A DNA stretch of 34,768 bases from Fimenecus sp964614605 (lineage in GTDB: Bacteria; Bacillota; Clostridia; Oscillospirales; Acutalibacteraceae): contig CAZTLU010000008.1 of assembly GCA_964614605.1 (NCBI GenBank), positions 1 to 34,768 on the forward strand, in the 5' to 3' direction. Position 1 is the first letter of the stretch. Each line of letters opens with the position of its first letter. Shown here piece by piece: positions 25,201 to 32,518 of this stretch. The notes beneath the pieces are model-generated. The model did no database searches, was not told the origin of the DNA, and saw nothing but the letters and a program-made list of their open reading frames with translations. The translations under genes were made by a program, and so were the position numbers.

Positions 25201-27349
25201 CAAATCCATACGGATTTGATGATGTTTACGCTCCGGCCAATGAGAACGACACGAAAGATTATACACAGTTCAGCGGTTTCTCTGCACACAAGGTAACTGT
25301 AAATGCAAACAATAACACAAAGAATGGTGGAACCAACCCCACATTTGAGTTTGAGTTTACTGGCATCGGTTTTGATGTAATCAGTGTTACAGATAACACA
25401 ACCGGTGTGTTCTATGTGGAAATTTTTGATGAAAACGGCGACCAGGTTGGTAAGAGAAAAGTTGTTGACACATACTACGGCTATGCCTATGGTCAGCTTT
25501 ATGCTGATGAGAACGGCGAAGCTACTCTTACAGTAACAGACGCTCCTCTTTATAAGAGTGAGAAAGATGCTGTTACAAGCAATGTGAAGTATTACACCGT
25601 TGACGGTACTACAGTTTCAAACGCAGTTACATATTATGATGTTTCGGGCACAGGCTACACCGAAACGCCCACATATTATGATGCAGACGGAAATCTTACA
25701 ACAGACGAAACTGAAAATCCTGCATATGCCTATGCTTATGCATTCGGTTGGGTTGAAAACGCTGATTCAGAGGGTATTTATCAGATTCCTGTTATCAAGA
25801 TTAACGGCCTTGATTACGGTACATATACAGTAGTTATCACTCCTATGTACACGGCAATGTTCGACCACAACAGTGAAACAGCCAAAGATGGCACGGGTGA
25901 ATTCAACCTTTATGTTGACGCTATCCGTATTTATCACCCTGCAGAAACAGATGCCGATAACTTTATTCATCAGGCATACAGAGATGACGATGAATTGCAT
26001 CCGCATTATCTTGAAATTAAAGATGTGCTTATCGGTGCGGATTCTCTTTCAAAGGCTGAACAACAGGGCGTAATTTTCATTGATGGTATTGCGGCTCTCG
26101 ATAATGACCTTGAAAAATACAAGGTTGCAGGTCCTAACAATGAGCTTTATCTTGCATCAGGTCAGGCTGTTGCCTTTGAAATTTGGGCAAGTGCAGTTCC
26201 CAGCGAAGTTCAGCTCGGTGTCAAGAGTGTTCAAGGTGAACCAAAGCTTAAAATTACATTCGGCGATAAGTATGGTGAAAAAGCAATAAGCACTGCCACC
26301 GAAATGAATTATACTCTCAACTCTATACTTCCGTCAGACGGACTTCTCACATGGACAAGAGTTGTGGTTAATGGCGTAACTTATTACAAGACCGATACAA
26401 TAGTGCTTCAGAATGCAGAAGAAAACGGCAGTATTCTTTCTCTCACAAGTATGAAGTGGACATTTACAAATGAAGGTCAATACGGTCATTATGAGCTTCA
26501 GGATGTTGCACTTATATCAACCGACGAAACCGTTTTAAATGCATACTCAATGATGAGGGCTCAGAATCAGGAAACTGACGAGGATGAAGATGTAGTTCCC
26601 GAAACTCCCGTTGAGCCTGAAACACCGGTTACACCCGAAACTCCCGAGACACCGGTTACACCCGAAACTCCGGTTGTTTCCGATGATACAGATAATACTG
26701 TAANNNNNNNNNNNNNNNNNNNNNNNNNNNNNNNNNNNNNNNNNNNNNNNNNNNNNNNNNNNNNNNNNNNNNNNNNNNNNNNNNNNNNNNNNNNNNNNNN
26801 NNNACACCGGTTACACCCGAAACTCCGGTTGTTTCCGATGATACAGATAATACTGTAACTGACAACAACACCGAAGAAAACAACGGTGCAAATGAGAATA
26901 ATGTTGCGAACGGAAATACAAGCAACAATACAAATAGTACAAATGCAAATGTAAATACCGAGTCAAATTCAGCTTCTGAAGCTAACAAGGCGGTTGTAAA
27001 TGAGCCTATCACAGTAACAGTTACAACCTCAACGGGTGTTACAGAGCTTATTATCCGTGACGAAAACGGTAATGTAATTACTCCCGAAGAGCTTGAATGT
27101 ACAATCAAGACCATCGACAACAAAGAGGTTAAGGTTTGGACAATAACTCTTACCGAATCTGAAAGCGGTACTTACACTTATTCGGTAATCGGTGAATTTG
27201 CGGATGGTACAGTGGAAGAACAGGAAGAAATAACTGTTACCGTTACCGCTCCTGAAGAGGACGAGGGCTTCTTCGCAAAACTTGCAGGATTTTTTGAAGA
27301 TATTGTTGAATTCTTTAAAAATCTTATTGCAAAAATAGATATTGCTTAA
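19263..27349 (+). CDS. Giant secreted GH2 glycosidase with adhesin-like domains (interrupted by an assembly gap)
   Basis: A signal peptide (residues 1 to about 40, cleaved after VSAAE) starts at ATG 19263 with AGGAG upstream. Then: GH2 sugar-binding domain (45-190), Ig-like linker (195-300) and TIM barrel (310-650) with acid/base Glu468 in GNELTE and nucleophile Glu551 in GTETAS. A DUF4982-like region follows (660-720), then Ig-like and beta-trefoil-like regions, a FIVAR-like helical repeat (about 1285-1346), a fibro-slime domain (about 1600-1800; FSGDDDVLVYIDD, DNGGLHG) and a Pro-Glu-Thr stalk (from 2444). The C-terminus is a hydrophobic-acidic helix ending KIDIA, without LPXTG. The N gap shifts the raw frame; removing 100 N plus one copy of the duplicated 55 nt restores a single frame to TAA 27347, about 2,643 aa. 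It is likely a beta-galactosidase-type enzyme on host or plant glycans. Confidence 0.85.
26649..26858. other. Scaffold gap of 100 N flanked by identical 55-nt ends
   Basis: The Ns fill 26704-26803. The 55 nt before them (26649-26703) and after them (26804-26858) are identical. This is how two contigs sharing one de Bruijn k-mer look, so the true sequence is likely an overlap or an unresolved number of Pro-Glu-Thr repeat units. The real length of the stalk is unknown. Confidence 0.9.
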
Positions 27350-27377
27350 AAAATCTGGGATTGAGGAGGAAATGACA

Positions 27378-27623
27378 ATGAAAAAACCATATATAAAACC
27401 ACAAATTGCATTTGAATCATTCCAGCTTTCAACAAGCATAGCCGCAAGCTGCGCCCTTTTGGGAAGCAACGCGGCACAGTATGTATGCCCCGTAACAGAC
27501 CCCGATTCAGGCTTTACGCTTTTTGCCGAAAGCACGTCACTTTGTGACACTGTACCTATTGGCGGTAACGATAGCGTTTGCTATGATATTCCTGTGGCGA
27601 ACTGGAATGTATTCTCATCATAA
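27378..27623 (+). CDS. Cys-containing RiPP-type precursor peptide
   Basis: 81 aa. The N-terminal leader-like segment MKKPYIKPQIAFESFQLS runs into TSIAASC, a pattern I associate with small clostridial peptides beside radical SAM genes. The remainder holds four cysteines (25, 37, 56, 68) spaced 12, 19 and 12 residues apart, many Ser/Thr/Asp, and ends WNVFSS. It has no membrane segment or ordinary signal peptide. GAGGAGGA (27363-27370) lies 7 nt before ATG 27378; ATG 27372 is too close. It stands 28 nt after the giant GH2 gene and is followed by an attenuator hairpin and the modification genes. The modified residues and the cleavage site cannot be told. Confidence 0.8.
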   Translation: MKKPYIKPQIAFESFQLSTSIAASCALLGSNAAQYVCPVTDPDSGFTLFAESTSLCDTVPIGGNDSVCYDIPVANWNVFSS

Positions 27624-27633
27624 ATAAAGCTTT

Positions 27634-27670
27634 GCGGAGTTCGTCATAAAGGTGAACTCCGCTGTTTTTA
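27634..27670 (+). terminator. Attenuator/terminator between precursor and modification genes
   Basis: GCGGAGTTC (27634-27642) and GAACTCCGC (27654-27662) form a perfect 9-bp stem with an 11-nt loop, followed by TGTTTTTA. It lies between the precursor stop and the ribosome binding site of the lipoprotein gene. Partial read-through would give more precursor than enzyme mRNA. Confidence 0.75.
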
Positions 27671-27679
27671 GGTGATACT

Positions 27680-28393
27680 ATGAAAATAACAAAAACAATT
27701 TCATTGCTTTTGTGTCTTGCATGTCTTTTTATGTTGACATCGTGCAAAGAAGAAGAGCCCGTTTATAATCCAACCCCCGATGCGAGTACGACAGAAATTT
27801 TTGTCAGCACCGAAGAGGTTCAGGTTAGTGAAATTGCAGAGTATGAGGCAAAGAACGCCGAAAACTCACAGGTAGGGCTTGTTGTTGATAGTTGGCTCAA
27901 GGTTGTGAGTATTGGCGAACGAGATGGCAGAATCAGCGTTCTTGTAAGAAATACTGCAGATTTTGATGTGCAGTACGCGGTTTTAAGCGTTGTTTGTGAT
28001 GATGAAACTCTCACTTTCCCGATGAGTACAATCACTGCGGGCTCAAATGCGGTGCTTGCTTGCGACACAAATGTAAAATTTAACGAAAATGCTCAATATT
28101 ATAGTTGGGAAATCAGCGACAAGATAGTTTTTCAAAATGAATTATCACTTTATCCCGAAATATTTGAAATTCAGGGCGAAGACGGTGTCATTGCGGTGAA
28201 AAATATTTCGGGTAAGGATATCGAAGGTAATATTTATGTTTATTTCAAAACCGTAACCGACGGTATTTTTGCAGAGGGTACAACCTATCGGATTTGTATT
28301 GAGGGTCTTGAAAAGGGCGAAAAAATACTGGTTATGGCAGAGCATTTTGAGAAAGACACCAGTAAGGTGATGTTTGTAACCTATGTTCAGTAA
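27680..28393 (+). CDS. Lipoprotein of the RiPP operon
   Basis: 237 aa. The signal peptide ends in lipobox LTSC with Cys22, so the mature protein is anchored outside the membrane. Two beta-rich segments (about 75-125 and 155-220), each with the pattern of a strand ending in N followed by a polar turn (VLVRNTADFDVQYAVLSVV; IAVKNISGKDIEGNIYVYF), resemble FxLYD-like domains. AGGTGA precedes the ATG by 4 nt. It overlaps the HPr-kinase-like gene by 11 nt, so it is tightly coupled to peptide maturation. It could bind the exported peptide or give self-protection; this is inference. Confidence 0.75.
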   Translation: MKITKTISLLLCLACLFMLTSCKEEEPVYNPTPDASTTEIFVSTEEVQVSEIAEYEAKNAENSQVGLVVDSWLKVVSIGERDGRISVLVRNTADFDVQYAVLSVVCDDETLTFPMSTITAGSNAVLACDTNVKFNENAQYYSWEISDKIVFQNELSLYPEIFEIQGEDGVIAVKNISGKDIEGNIYVYFKTVTDGIFAEGTTYRICIEGLEKGEKILVMAEHFEKDTSKVMFVTYVQ

Positions 28394-29219
28394 AAAATAT
28401 AAGTTTTTTGACACGGCAATTGAGGTGCTCACTCCCGAAGAAATCCGTGACGATACACCGTTTACGGACTTTTTGTGTGATGGTGAACCCGATTGTACTG
28501 TAAAATTTGAATATGCAGACGCACTCCCGCCCATACCTGAAAATGCGGTGACCGACAGTGAGGTAACCTTTTTTGCCGAGGGTGACAAGAGCTTTTGTTG
28601 GTACAGAAATCACGGCAAAGAGGGATATTTCGCTTTCAGAATTTGTGAGGGTAATGCTTGCAAGGTTCAGGTGCTTCGCGAATATGAGGGCAAGCTCTGG
28701 AACGGTATAATTTTTAATCTTATGGGTTTTGAAGAAATTGTCGCAGAATATAATTGTGCGGTGCTTCACGCGTCAATGATTGAAAAGAACGGTAAAATGA
28801 TACTTTTTACTGCTCCTAGCGGAACGGGAAAATCCACACAGGCAAGCCTTTGGGAAAAATACGCGGGTGCGGTTATCGTGAACGGTGACAAGGCGCTTGT
28901 AAAAAACGAAAATGGAAATATTATTGCAGGGGGATTGCCTTTTTCGGGCTCGTCGGATATCTGCAAAAATATTTCAGCTCCTTTAGCCGCCGTGGTGTGT
29001 CTTGGTCAGGCTAAAGAAAATACAATCAGAAAAATGAGTAAAAGTGAGGCTTTTGTTTCTCTTATGCAGGGGCATTATCGTTCGGCAATGCGCGAAAAGG
29101 CTTCACAAAAAGCAATAAATGTTATAGAAAATCTTTGCAGAAGCGTTGAGGTGTATAAGCTTGATTGCCTGCCCGATGAATCTGCAGTCGAATGTCTTGA
29201 AAAGGAATTAGGGCTATGA
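28383..29219 (+). CDS. HPr-kinase/PEPCK-fold peptide-cluster kinase
   Basis: 278 aa. The C-terminal half has a P-loop APSGTGKST (residues 144-152) preceded by CAVLHASMIEKNGKMILFT and followed by VNGDKALV and GLPFSGSS, the arrangement of HPr-kinase/phosphorylase-like proteins found with peptide clusters. Relatives in some lasso-peptide clusters phosphorylate the precursor peptide. The N-terminal 120 residues are a variable beta-rich region. There is no HPr or PTS gene nearby, so classic carbon-catabolite control is unlikely. It overlaps the lipoprotein gene by 11 nt and the radical SAM gene by 4 nt (ATGA). The likely substrate is the 81-aa peptide, inferred from context. Confidence 0.8.
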   Translation: MFSKKYKFFDTAIEVLTPEEIRDDTPFTDFLCDGEPDCTVKFEYADALPPIPENAVTDSEVTFFAEGDKSFCWYRNHGKEGYFAFRICEGNACKVQVLREYEGKLWNGIIFNLMGFEEIVAEYNCAVLHASMIEKNGKMILFTAPSGTGKSTQASLWEKYAGAVIVNGDKALVKNENGNIIAGGLPFSGSSDICKNISAPLAAVVCLGQAKENTIRKMSKSEAFVSLMQGHYRSAMREKASQKAINVIENLCRSVEVYKLDCLPDESAVECLEKELGL

Positions 29220-30307
29220 GTACAGAGCCGAAATTATCAAGCTATCTTCACGCGAAAGCAATTGAAAACGGAATACCGATTTCGGGCACCTTTGAAATGA
29301 CCTCTCGTTGTAATTTCAGATGCAAAATGTGTTATGTTCACGAAGAGTGCAATAAAGCTGACACGCTTTCAGCGGAACAATGGCTTAAATTGGGTGAGGA
29401 CGCAAAAAAAGCAGGCACGCTTTTTCTTTTGCTTACAGGTGGCGAGCCGCTTTTGCGTAAGGATTTCACACAAATTTATACAGAGCTTAAAAAAATGGGC
29501 TTTATGGTGTCACTCAACACTAACGGAAGTCTTGTGCAAAATTATCTTGATTTATTTGCAGATAATCCGCCCTCAAGGGTGAATATTTCACTTTACGGTG
29601 CCGATGATGAGGCTTATGAGGGACTTTGCGGAGTCAGATTATATTCACAGGTGGTTGAAAATATCAAAGAACTTGTGAAAATAGGTGTATCAGTAAAGCT
29701 GAACACAGTTTTCACCAACGAAAACAAGCATCAGGTAAAAGAGGTGCTTGATACCGCAAGGGGATTGGGTGTACCTGTCAGCACAACGGCTTACGCTTAT
29801 CCTCAGGTGCGTCTTAATGAGGAATACGGTGAGAACAAGGGCAGAATGACACCGCTTGAGGCGGCACAGTGCACCGTAGCGTGTGAGGAATATCGCTATC
29901 AAGGTGAGGGTTTTCTGAAAAGAGCCGAAAAAATTCTTGCTTTATGCAACGGCAAAAAATGTGATACCGTTGAGTGCCGTGCGGGCAGAGCGGCTTTTTG
30001 GCTGACAAGTGAGGGTGTTATGCAGGCTTGCGGAATGTTGCCCGAAGTCAAGGCGAATGTGCTTGATTTGGGCTTTGACGGTGCGTGGAAAAGTGTTCTT
30101 GCACAGACCAAAGAAATCCGTATGCCAAAAGAATGTATGAGCTGTAAATATGCTGATATATGCCATTCCTGTGCGGCGATGTGCTTTGCAGAAACCGGCA
30201 GCTTCAATAAAAAACCCCAATATGTATGCGAGTTGGCAAAAAATGTTTATCGTATTACAAGTGAAAAAGCAGAAGAAATCAGAGGTGCTTTGAATGAAAA
30301 TAAATAA
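29216..30307 (+). CDS. Radical SAM/SPASM peptide-maturation enzyme
   Basis: 363 aa. The radical SAM cluster motif CNFRCKMC places Cys32, Cys36 and Cys39 on the first [4Fe-4S] cluster, and TGGEPLLRKDF is the GGEP SAM-binding motif. The C-terminal region is Cys-rich (VECRAG, QACGML, KECMSCKYADICHSCAAMC, YVCEL), as in SPASM domains that bind auxiliary clusters. Such enzymes make thioether, C-C or epimerised residues in peptides. ATGA overlap with the kinase and 14-nt overlap with the PqqD-like gene show translational coupling. The four-Cys peptide upstream would suit thioether (sactipeptide-like) chemistry, but the reaction is not shown by sequence. Confidence 0.9.
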   Translation: MSTEPKLSSYLHAKAIENGIPISGTFEMTSRCNFRCKMCYVHEECNKADTLSAEQWLKLGEDAKKAGTLFLLLTGGEPLLRKDFTQIYTELKKMGFMVSLNTNGSLVQNYLDLFADNPPSRVNISLYGADDEAYEGLCGVRLYSQVVENIKELVKIGVSVKLNTVFTNENKHQVKEVLDTARGLGVPVSTTAYAYPQVRLNEEYGENKGRMTPLEAAQCTVACEEYRYQGEGFLKRAEKILALCNGKKCDTVECRAGRAAFWLTSEGVMQACGMLPEVKANVLDLGFDGAWKSVLAQTKEIRMPKECMSCKYADICHSCAAMCFAETGSFNKKPQYVCELAKNVYRITSEKAEEIRGALNENK

Positions 30308-30557
30308 GGATATGACACTTCGTCAGATTGCAGGGGAGAATATTCTTGTGCCCGGGGCAAATGCAGTTCTTGATTTGAACGGACTTTTTGTTGTCACAGA
30401 AACGGGTGCGTTGATTTGGAAGCTTCTTCCCGATGCAGAAAACGAGAATGATATTGTTGAAAAAATTCTCGAAGAATATGAAGTTGACCGCGAAACCGCA
30501 GAAAATGACGTAAAAGAATTTCTTGATAAGTTGAGAACCTTTGGAATAATAGATTAA
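30294..30557 (+). CDS. PqqD-like peptide chaperone (RiPP recognition element)
   Basis: 87 aa with the PqqD plan: N-terminal beta strands (LRQIAGENILVPG..AVLDLNGLFVVTETGALIWKLL) and C-terminal helices (ENDIVEKILEEYEVDRETAENDVKEF). PqqD-like proteins bind the leader peptide and deliver it to the radical SAM enzyme. AGAGGTG precedes the ATG, which lies within the last codons of the radical SAM gene. It is the last gene of the operon; a terminator follows at 30603. Confidence 0.85.
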   Translation: MKINKDMTLRQIAGENILVPGANAVLDLNGLFVVTETGALIWKLLPDAENENDIVEKILEEYEVDRETAENDVKEFLDKLRTFGIID

Positions 30558-30722
30558 ATGCAAAATGCAAAGTGGAAAGTGCAAAATGAATATAAAAAAC
30601 AGAGCGGGTGAATAACCCGCTTTGCTTGCTTTTAACAGCAAATATTTATAAGTAGCGTCGCAGACCCTTAACTTTACATTTATCATTTTGCGTTTTGCAC
30701 TTAAATATATGTTAATAAACTA
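30558..30722. repeat. TGCAAAATG-type intergenic repeat surrounding a terminator
   Basis: The left part (about 30559-30590) repeats ATGCAAAATGCAAAGTG units; the right part (about 30671-30705) carries the inverted form (CATTTTGCGTTTTGCACTT). Between them, AGCGGGT (30603-30609) / ACCCGCT (30615-30621) and a T-rich tail form the operon terminator. The 16-nt GCGTCGCAGACCCTTA at 30655-30670 recurs exactly at 34100-34115. Dispersed non-coding repeat. Confidence 0.7.
30603..30632 (+). terminator. Terminator of the RiPP operon
   Basis: A perfect 7-bp stem AGCGGGT / ACCCGCT with loop GAATA, followed by TTGCTTGCTTTT. The T-tract is interrupted, so strength is moderate. Confidence 0.7.
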
Positions 30723-30741
30723 TTAAATTTTAAAAACTATC

Positions 30742-30770
30742 TTGCATTATTTAGTAGTGTGTGATATTAT
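30742..30770 (+). promoter_or_regulatory. Promoter of the PadR operon with flanking half-sites
   Basis: TTGCAT (30742-30747), 17 nt, TATTAT (30765-30770). ACTATC (30736-30741) and GATAGT (30780-30785) flank the promoter as a widely spaced inverted pair, possibly PadR sites. The promoter is well supported; the operator is tentative. Confidence 0.7.
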
Positions 30771-30836
30771 GGTACTGTCGATAGTGTAAGACTAATCGAA
30801 AATAGTTAAATTACATATACTAAAAGGAGGCAGGCA

Positions 30837-31154
30837 ATGAATACGCAATTCAAAAAAGGTGTTTTAGAGCTTTGCGCTTTGACCGCTCTTCTCGGCGGTG
30901 ACCGCTATGGCTACGAGCTGGCGGACCTGCTGGGCAAGAGTATGGAAATCAGCGAAGGCTCGGTTTACCCAATGCTTAAAAGACTTCAGAATGACGGATA
31001 TTTTGAGTCATATTTAATGGAATCGCCAAACGGCCCTGCACGCAAATATTACAGAATTACTTTGAAAGGCCGTCAAAGGCAAAAAGCCCTGCACAGTCAG
31101 TGGGCAGAATTTTTAAATCAGGTAAACTCATTCTTTGAGGGGGTAGAACAATGA
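30837..31154 (+). CDS. PadR-family transcriptional regulator
   Basis: A 105-aa winged-helix protein: GVLELCALTALLGGDRYGYELADLL, then EISEGSVYPMLKRLQNDGYFES and the wing PARKYYRITLKGRQ, all characteristic of the short PadR subfamily. AGGAGG lies 6 nt before the ATG. It overlaps the following HAAS/DUF1700 gene by 4 nt (ATGA). This pairing is common in Clostridia, where PadR represses its own operon and responds to envelope stress or antimicrobial compounds. The ligand here is unknown. Confidence 0.92.
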   Translation: MNTQFKKGVLELCALTALLGGDRYGYELADLLGKSMEISEGSVYPMLKRLQNDGYFESYLMESPNGPARKYYRITLKGRQRQKALHSQWAEFLNQVNSFFEGVEQ

Positions 31155-31639
31155 AAAAAATTGACTTTTTAAATGAATTATATTCATATCTTTCACCGTT
31201 GCCTAAAAATGAACGCAACGAAATCCTTGATGATTTCCGTGCACATTTCCGCGAGGCAGAGGCGGCAGGCAAATCAGAGGAACAAATTTGCCGAGAGCTT
31301 GGCACTCCCTTTGAGTGCGCAAAGCAGTATGTGGGCGACGCGATAATGGATAACCGAATTGAGCCCAAGAAAGATAAAAAGAAAAACAAGGCTTTTTGGA
31401 CAATATCTTTCTTCTGGAACGTAGTTCAGGCATTTTTCTCTGTACCGATTACATTGGGGCTTTTTCTTGCAGCGGCAATTATGATTGTTGCATTCTGCTT
31501 TATTGTTCCATATATCAATTCGGTAGCGTTCCTTATATTCGCAATCTCATCAACAGCGACAATTCTTTGTTTGGCTATACTCACACTTTTGTGGGCGGCA
31601 ATACAAATCAAAGAATGTGTTGACAGAATTAATAAATAA
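31151..31639 (+). CDS. HAAS/DUF1700 membrane protein
   Basis: 162 aa. The N-terminal cytoplasmic domain (1-75: FLNELYSYLSPLPKNERNEILDDFRAHF ... ELGTPFECAKQY) is the HAAS domain, a helical module that usually partners PadR regulators. Two to three membrane helices follow (about 85-110 and 115-155). It is coupled to padR by ATGA overlap. Probably a membrane sensor or anti-regulator partner in envelope-stress signalling; the mechanism is not visible in the sequence. Confidence 0.88.
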   Translation: MKKIDFLNELYSYLSPLPKNERNEILDDFRAHFREAEAAGKSEEQICRELGTPFECAKQYVGDAIMDNRIEPKKDKKKNKAFWTISFFWNVVQAFFSVPITLGLFLAAAIMIVAFCFIVPYINSVAFLIFAISSTATILCLAILTLLWAAIQIKECVDRINK

Positions 31640-31659
31640 GTAAGAGGAGGAAATATATA

Positions 31660-31851
31660 ATGAAAAAAGCTATAATCACATTTGCAATACTTTTTGTTAT
31701 TTCGCTCTTTACGGCAGTTGTCAGCTTTGCGGTGTGCGGTGGCGAGCTTATTAAAACAGGCGTTGAATACGGCATTGAGCAGTACCGCGAATACAAGGCC
31801 GAAAAAGAGACTGAAAATAATGTTATGGCAATGATAACTTTTGATAAATAA
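31660..31851 (+). CDS. Small membrane-anchored protein of the PadR operon
   Basis: 63 aa: one N-terminal hydrophobic helix (residues 5-26) with small residues at its end, then a charged Glu/Lys/Tyr-rich helix. AGAGGAGG lies 8 nt before the ATG and 20 nt after the DUF1700 gene. It may be a small transmembrane partner or a secreted peptide; no family recognised. Confidence 0.65.
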   Translation: MKKAIITFAILFVISLFTAVVSFAVCGGELIKTGVEYGIEQYREYKAEKETENNVMAMITFDK

Positions 31852-31868
31852 TTTTGGAGGATTTAATT

Positions 31869-32117
31869 ATGTTTAAAGAAAAGAAGCTTTATAAGAGCAC
31901 AGACAGAAAACTTGACGGTGTTTGCGCAGGCATCGCTGAATATTTTGAAATTGACCCCACAATCGTGCGCGTTATTTACGCGTTGATTTCACTCTTCTTC
32001 GCAGGCATCGGCGGAATTGTAGTTTATATTATTCTTGCAATCGTTATGCCACGCAGACCCTTCCCCGATTATCAGTACAACGAATTCGAGCAGAATAAGA
32101 CAGATAATAATCAGTAA
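31869..32117 (+). CDS. PspC-domain protein
   Basis: 82 aa from ATG 31869 (GGAGG 8 nt upstream; the longer reading starts upstream of that ribosome binding site). KLYKSTDRKLDGVCAGIAEYFEIDPTIVRVIYALISLFF ties it to the PspC domain, followed by the membrane helix GGIVVYIILAIVMP. PspC proteins sense envelope stress at the membrane, and PadR-DUF1700-PspC operons are frequent in Clostridia. The C-terminal tail is short and acidic. Confidence 0.92.
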   Translation: MFKEKKLYKSTDRKLDGVCAGIAEYFEIDPTIVRVIYALISLFFAGIGGIVVYIILAIVMPRRPFPDYQYNEFEQNKTDNNQ

Positions 32118-32126
32118 ATGATGCAG

Positions 32127-32153
32127 GGCGGGGGCTCAGCTCCCGCCGAGGAG
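32127..32153 (+). promoter_or_regulatory. Hairpin abutting a ribosome binding site
   Basis: GGCGGGGGC (32127-32135) pairs with GCTCCCGCC (32139-32147) and directly adjoins GAGGAG (32148-32153), the ribosome binding site of the next gene. There is no T-tract, so it may limit translation or protect mRNA rather than terminate. The same hairpin occurs as a terminator at 12717-12740. Confidence 0.55.
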
Positions 32154-32160
32154 AATTGAT

Positions 32161-32469
32161 ATGGGAAAAATTAAAGATTTATTTGATAATGTTGAAAAAA
32201 TAAAAATTACTATTTCTATGGAAGAGGATTCAAACAAGTTTGAGGGTATGACTCTTGAGCAACTTTTTGATTTGAAAGAAAAACTTGAGGAAGAATATGA
32301 CGACCTTGAAGACCAGCTTTTAGACATTGAGGATTTTGAACCTGACGAGAATGATAAAAAAGAACATTCTCTTTGGGAAGAGGAATACGAATTCCTTGAA
32401 GACCATCTTGACGAGATTGAAAGCAAAATAGATGCTTTGCAAGATAAGATTGAAGAAATGCAGGGGTAA
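32161..32469 (+). CDS. Acidic coiled-coil protein
   Basis: 102 aa. After a short basic start (MGKIKDLFDNVEKIK) come long Glu/Asp/Leu-rich heptads (TLEQLFDLKEKLEEEYDDLEDQ; EFLEDHLDEIESKIDALQDKIEEM) that predict one antiparallel coiled coil. No membrane segment. GAGGAG lies 7 nt before the ATG. Placed after pspC, it may be a cytoplasmic partner in the envelope-stress operon, a role like PspA's coiled coil, though it is not homologous by eye and is much shorter. Confidence 0.7.
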   Translation: MGKIKDLFDNVEKIKITISMEEDSNKFEGMTLEQLFDLKEKLEEEYDDLEDQLLDIEDFEPDENDKKEHSLWEEEYEFLEDHLDEIESKIDALQDKIEEMQG

Positions 32470-32518
32470 GTAATCACTACTTCGTTATTTCAAAATATCT
32501 ATAAATGTTGAAACTATT

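Noticed and set aside
26656..27123. Minus-strand ORFs across the N gap
   Set aside because: They contain undetermined residues and are antisense to the stalk of the GH2 protein, where low-complexity sequence leaves other frames open.
27378..27623. Lanthipeptide or lasso-peptide precursor
   Set aside because: No LanB/LanM/LanC, lasso cyclase or lasso protease gene adjoins; the radical SAM and PqqD-like genes indicate a different maturation route.
28383..29219. Classic HPr kinase of carbon catabolite control
   Set aside because: The P-loop is shared, but the N-terminal region differs from HprK, no PTS genes are near, and it sits inside a peptide-modification operon.
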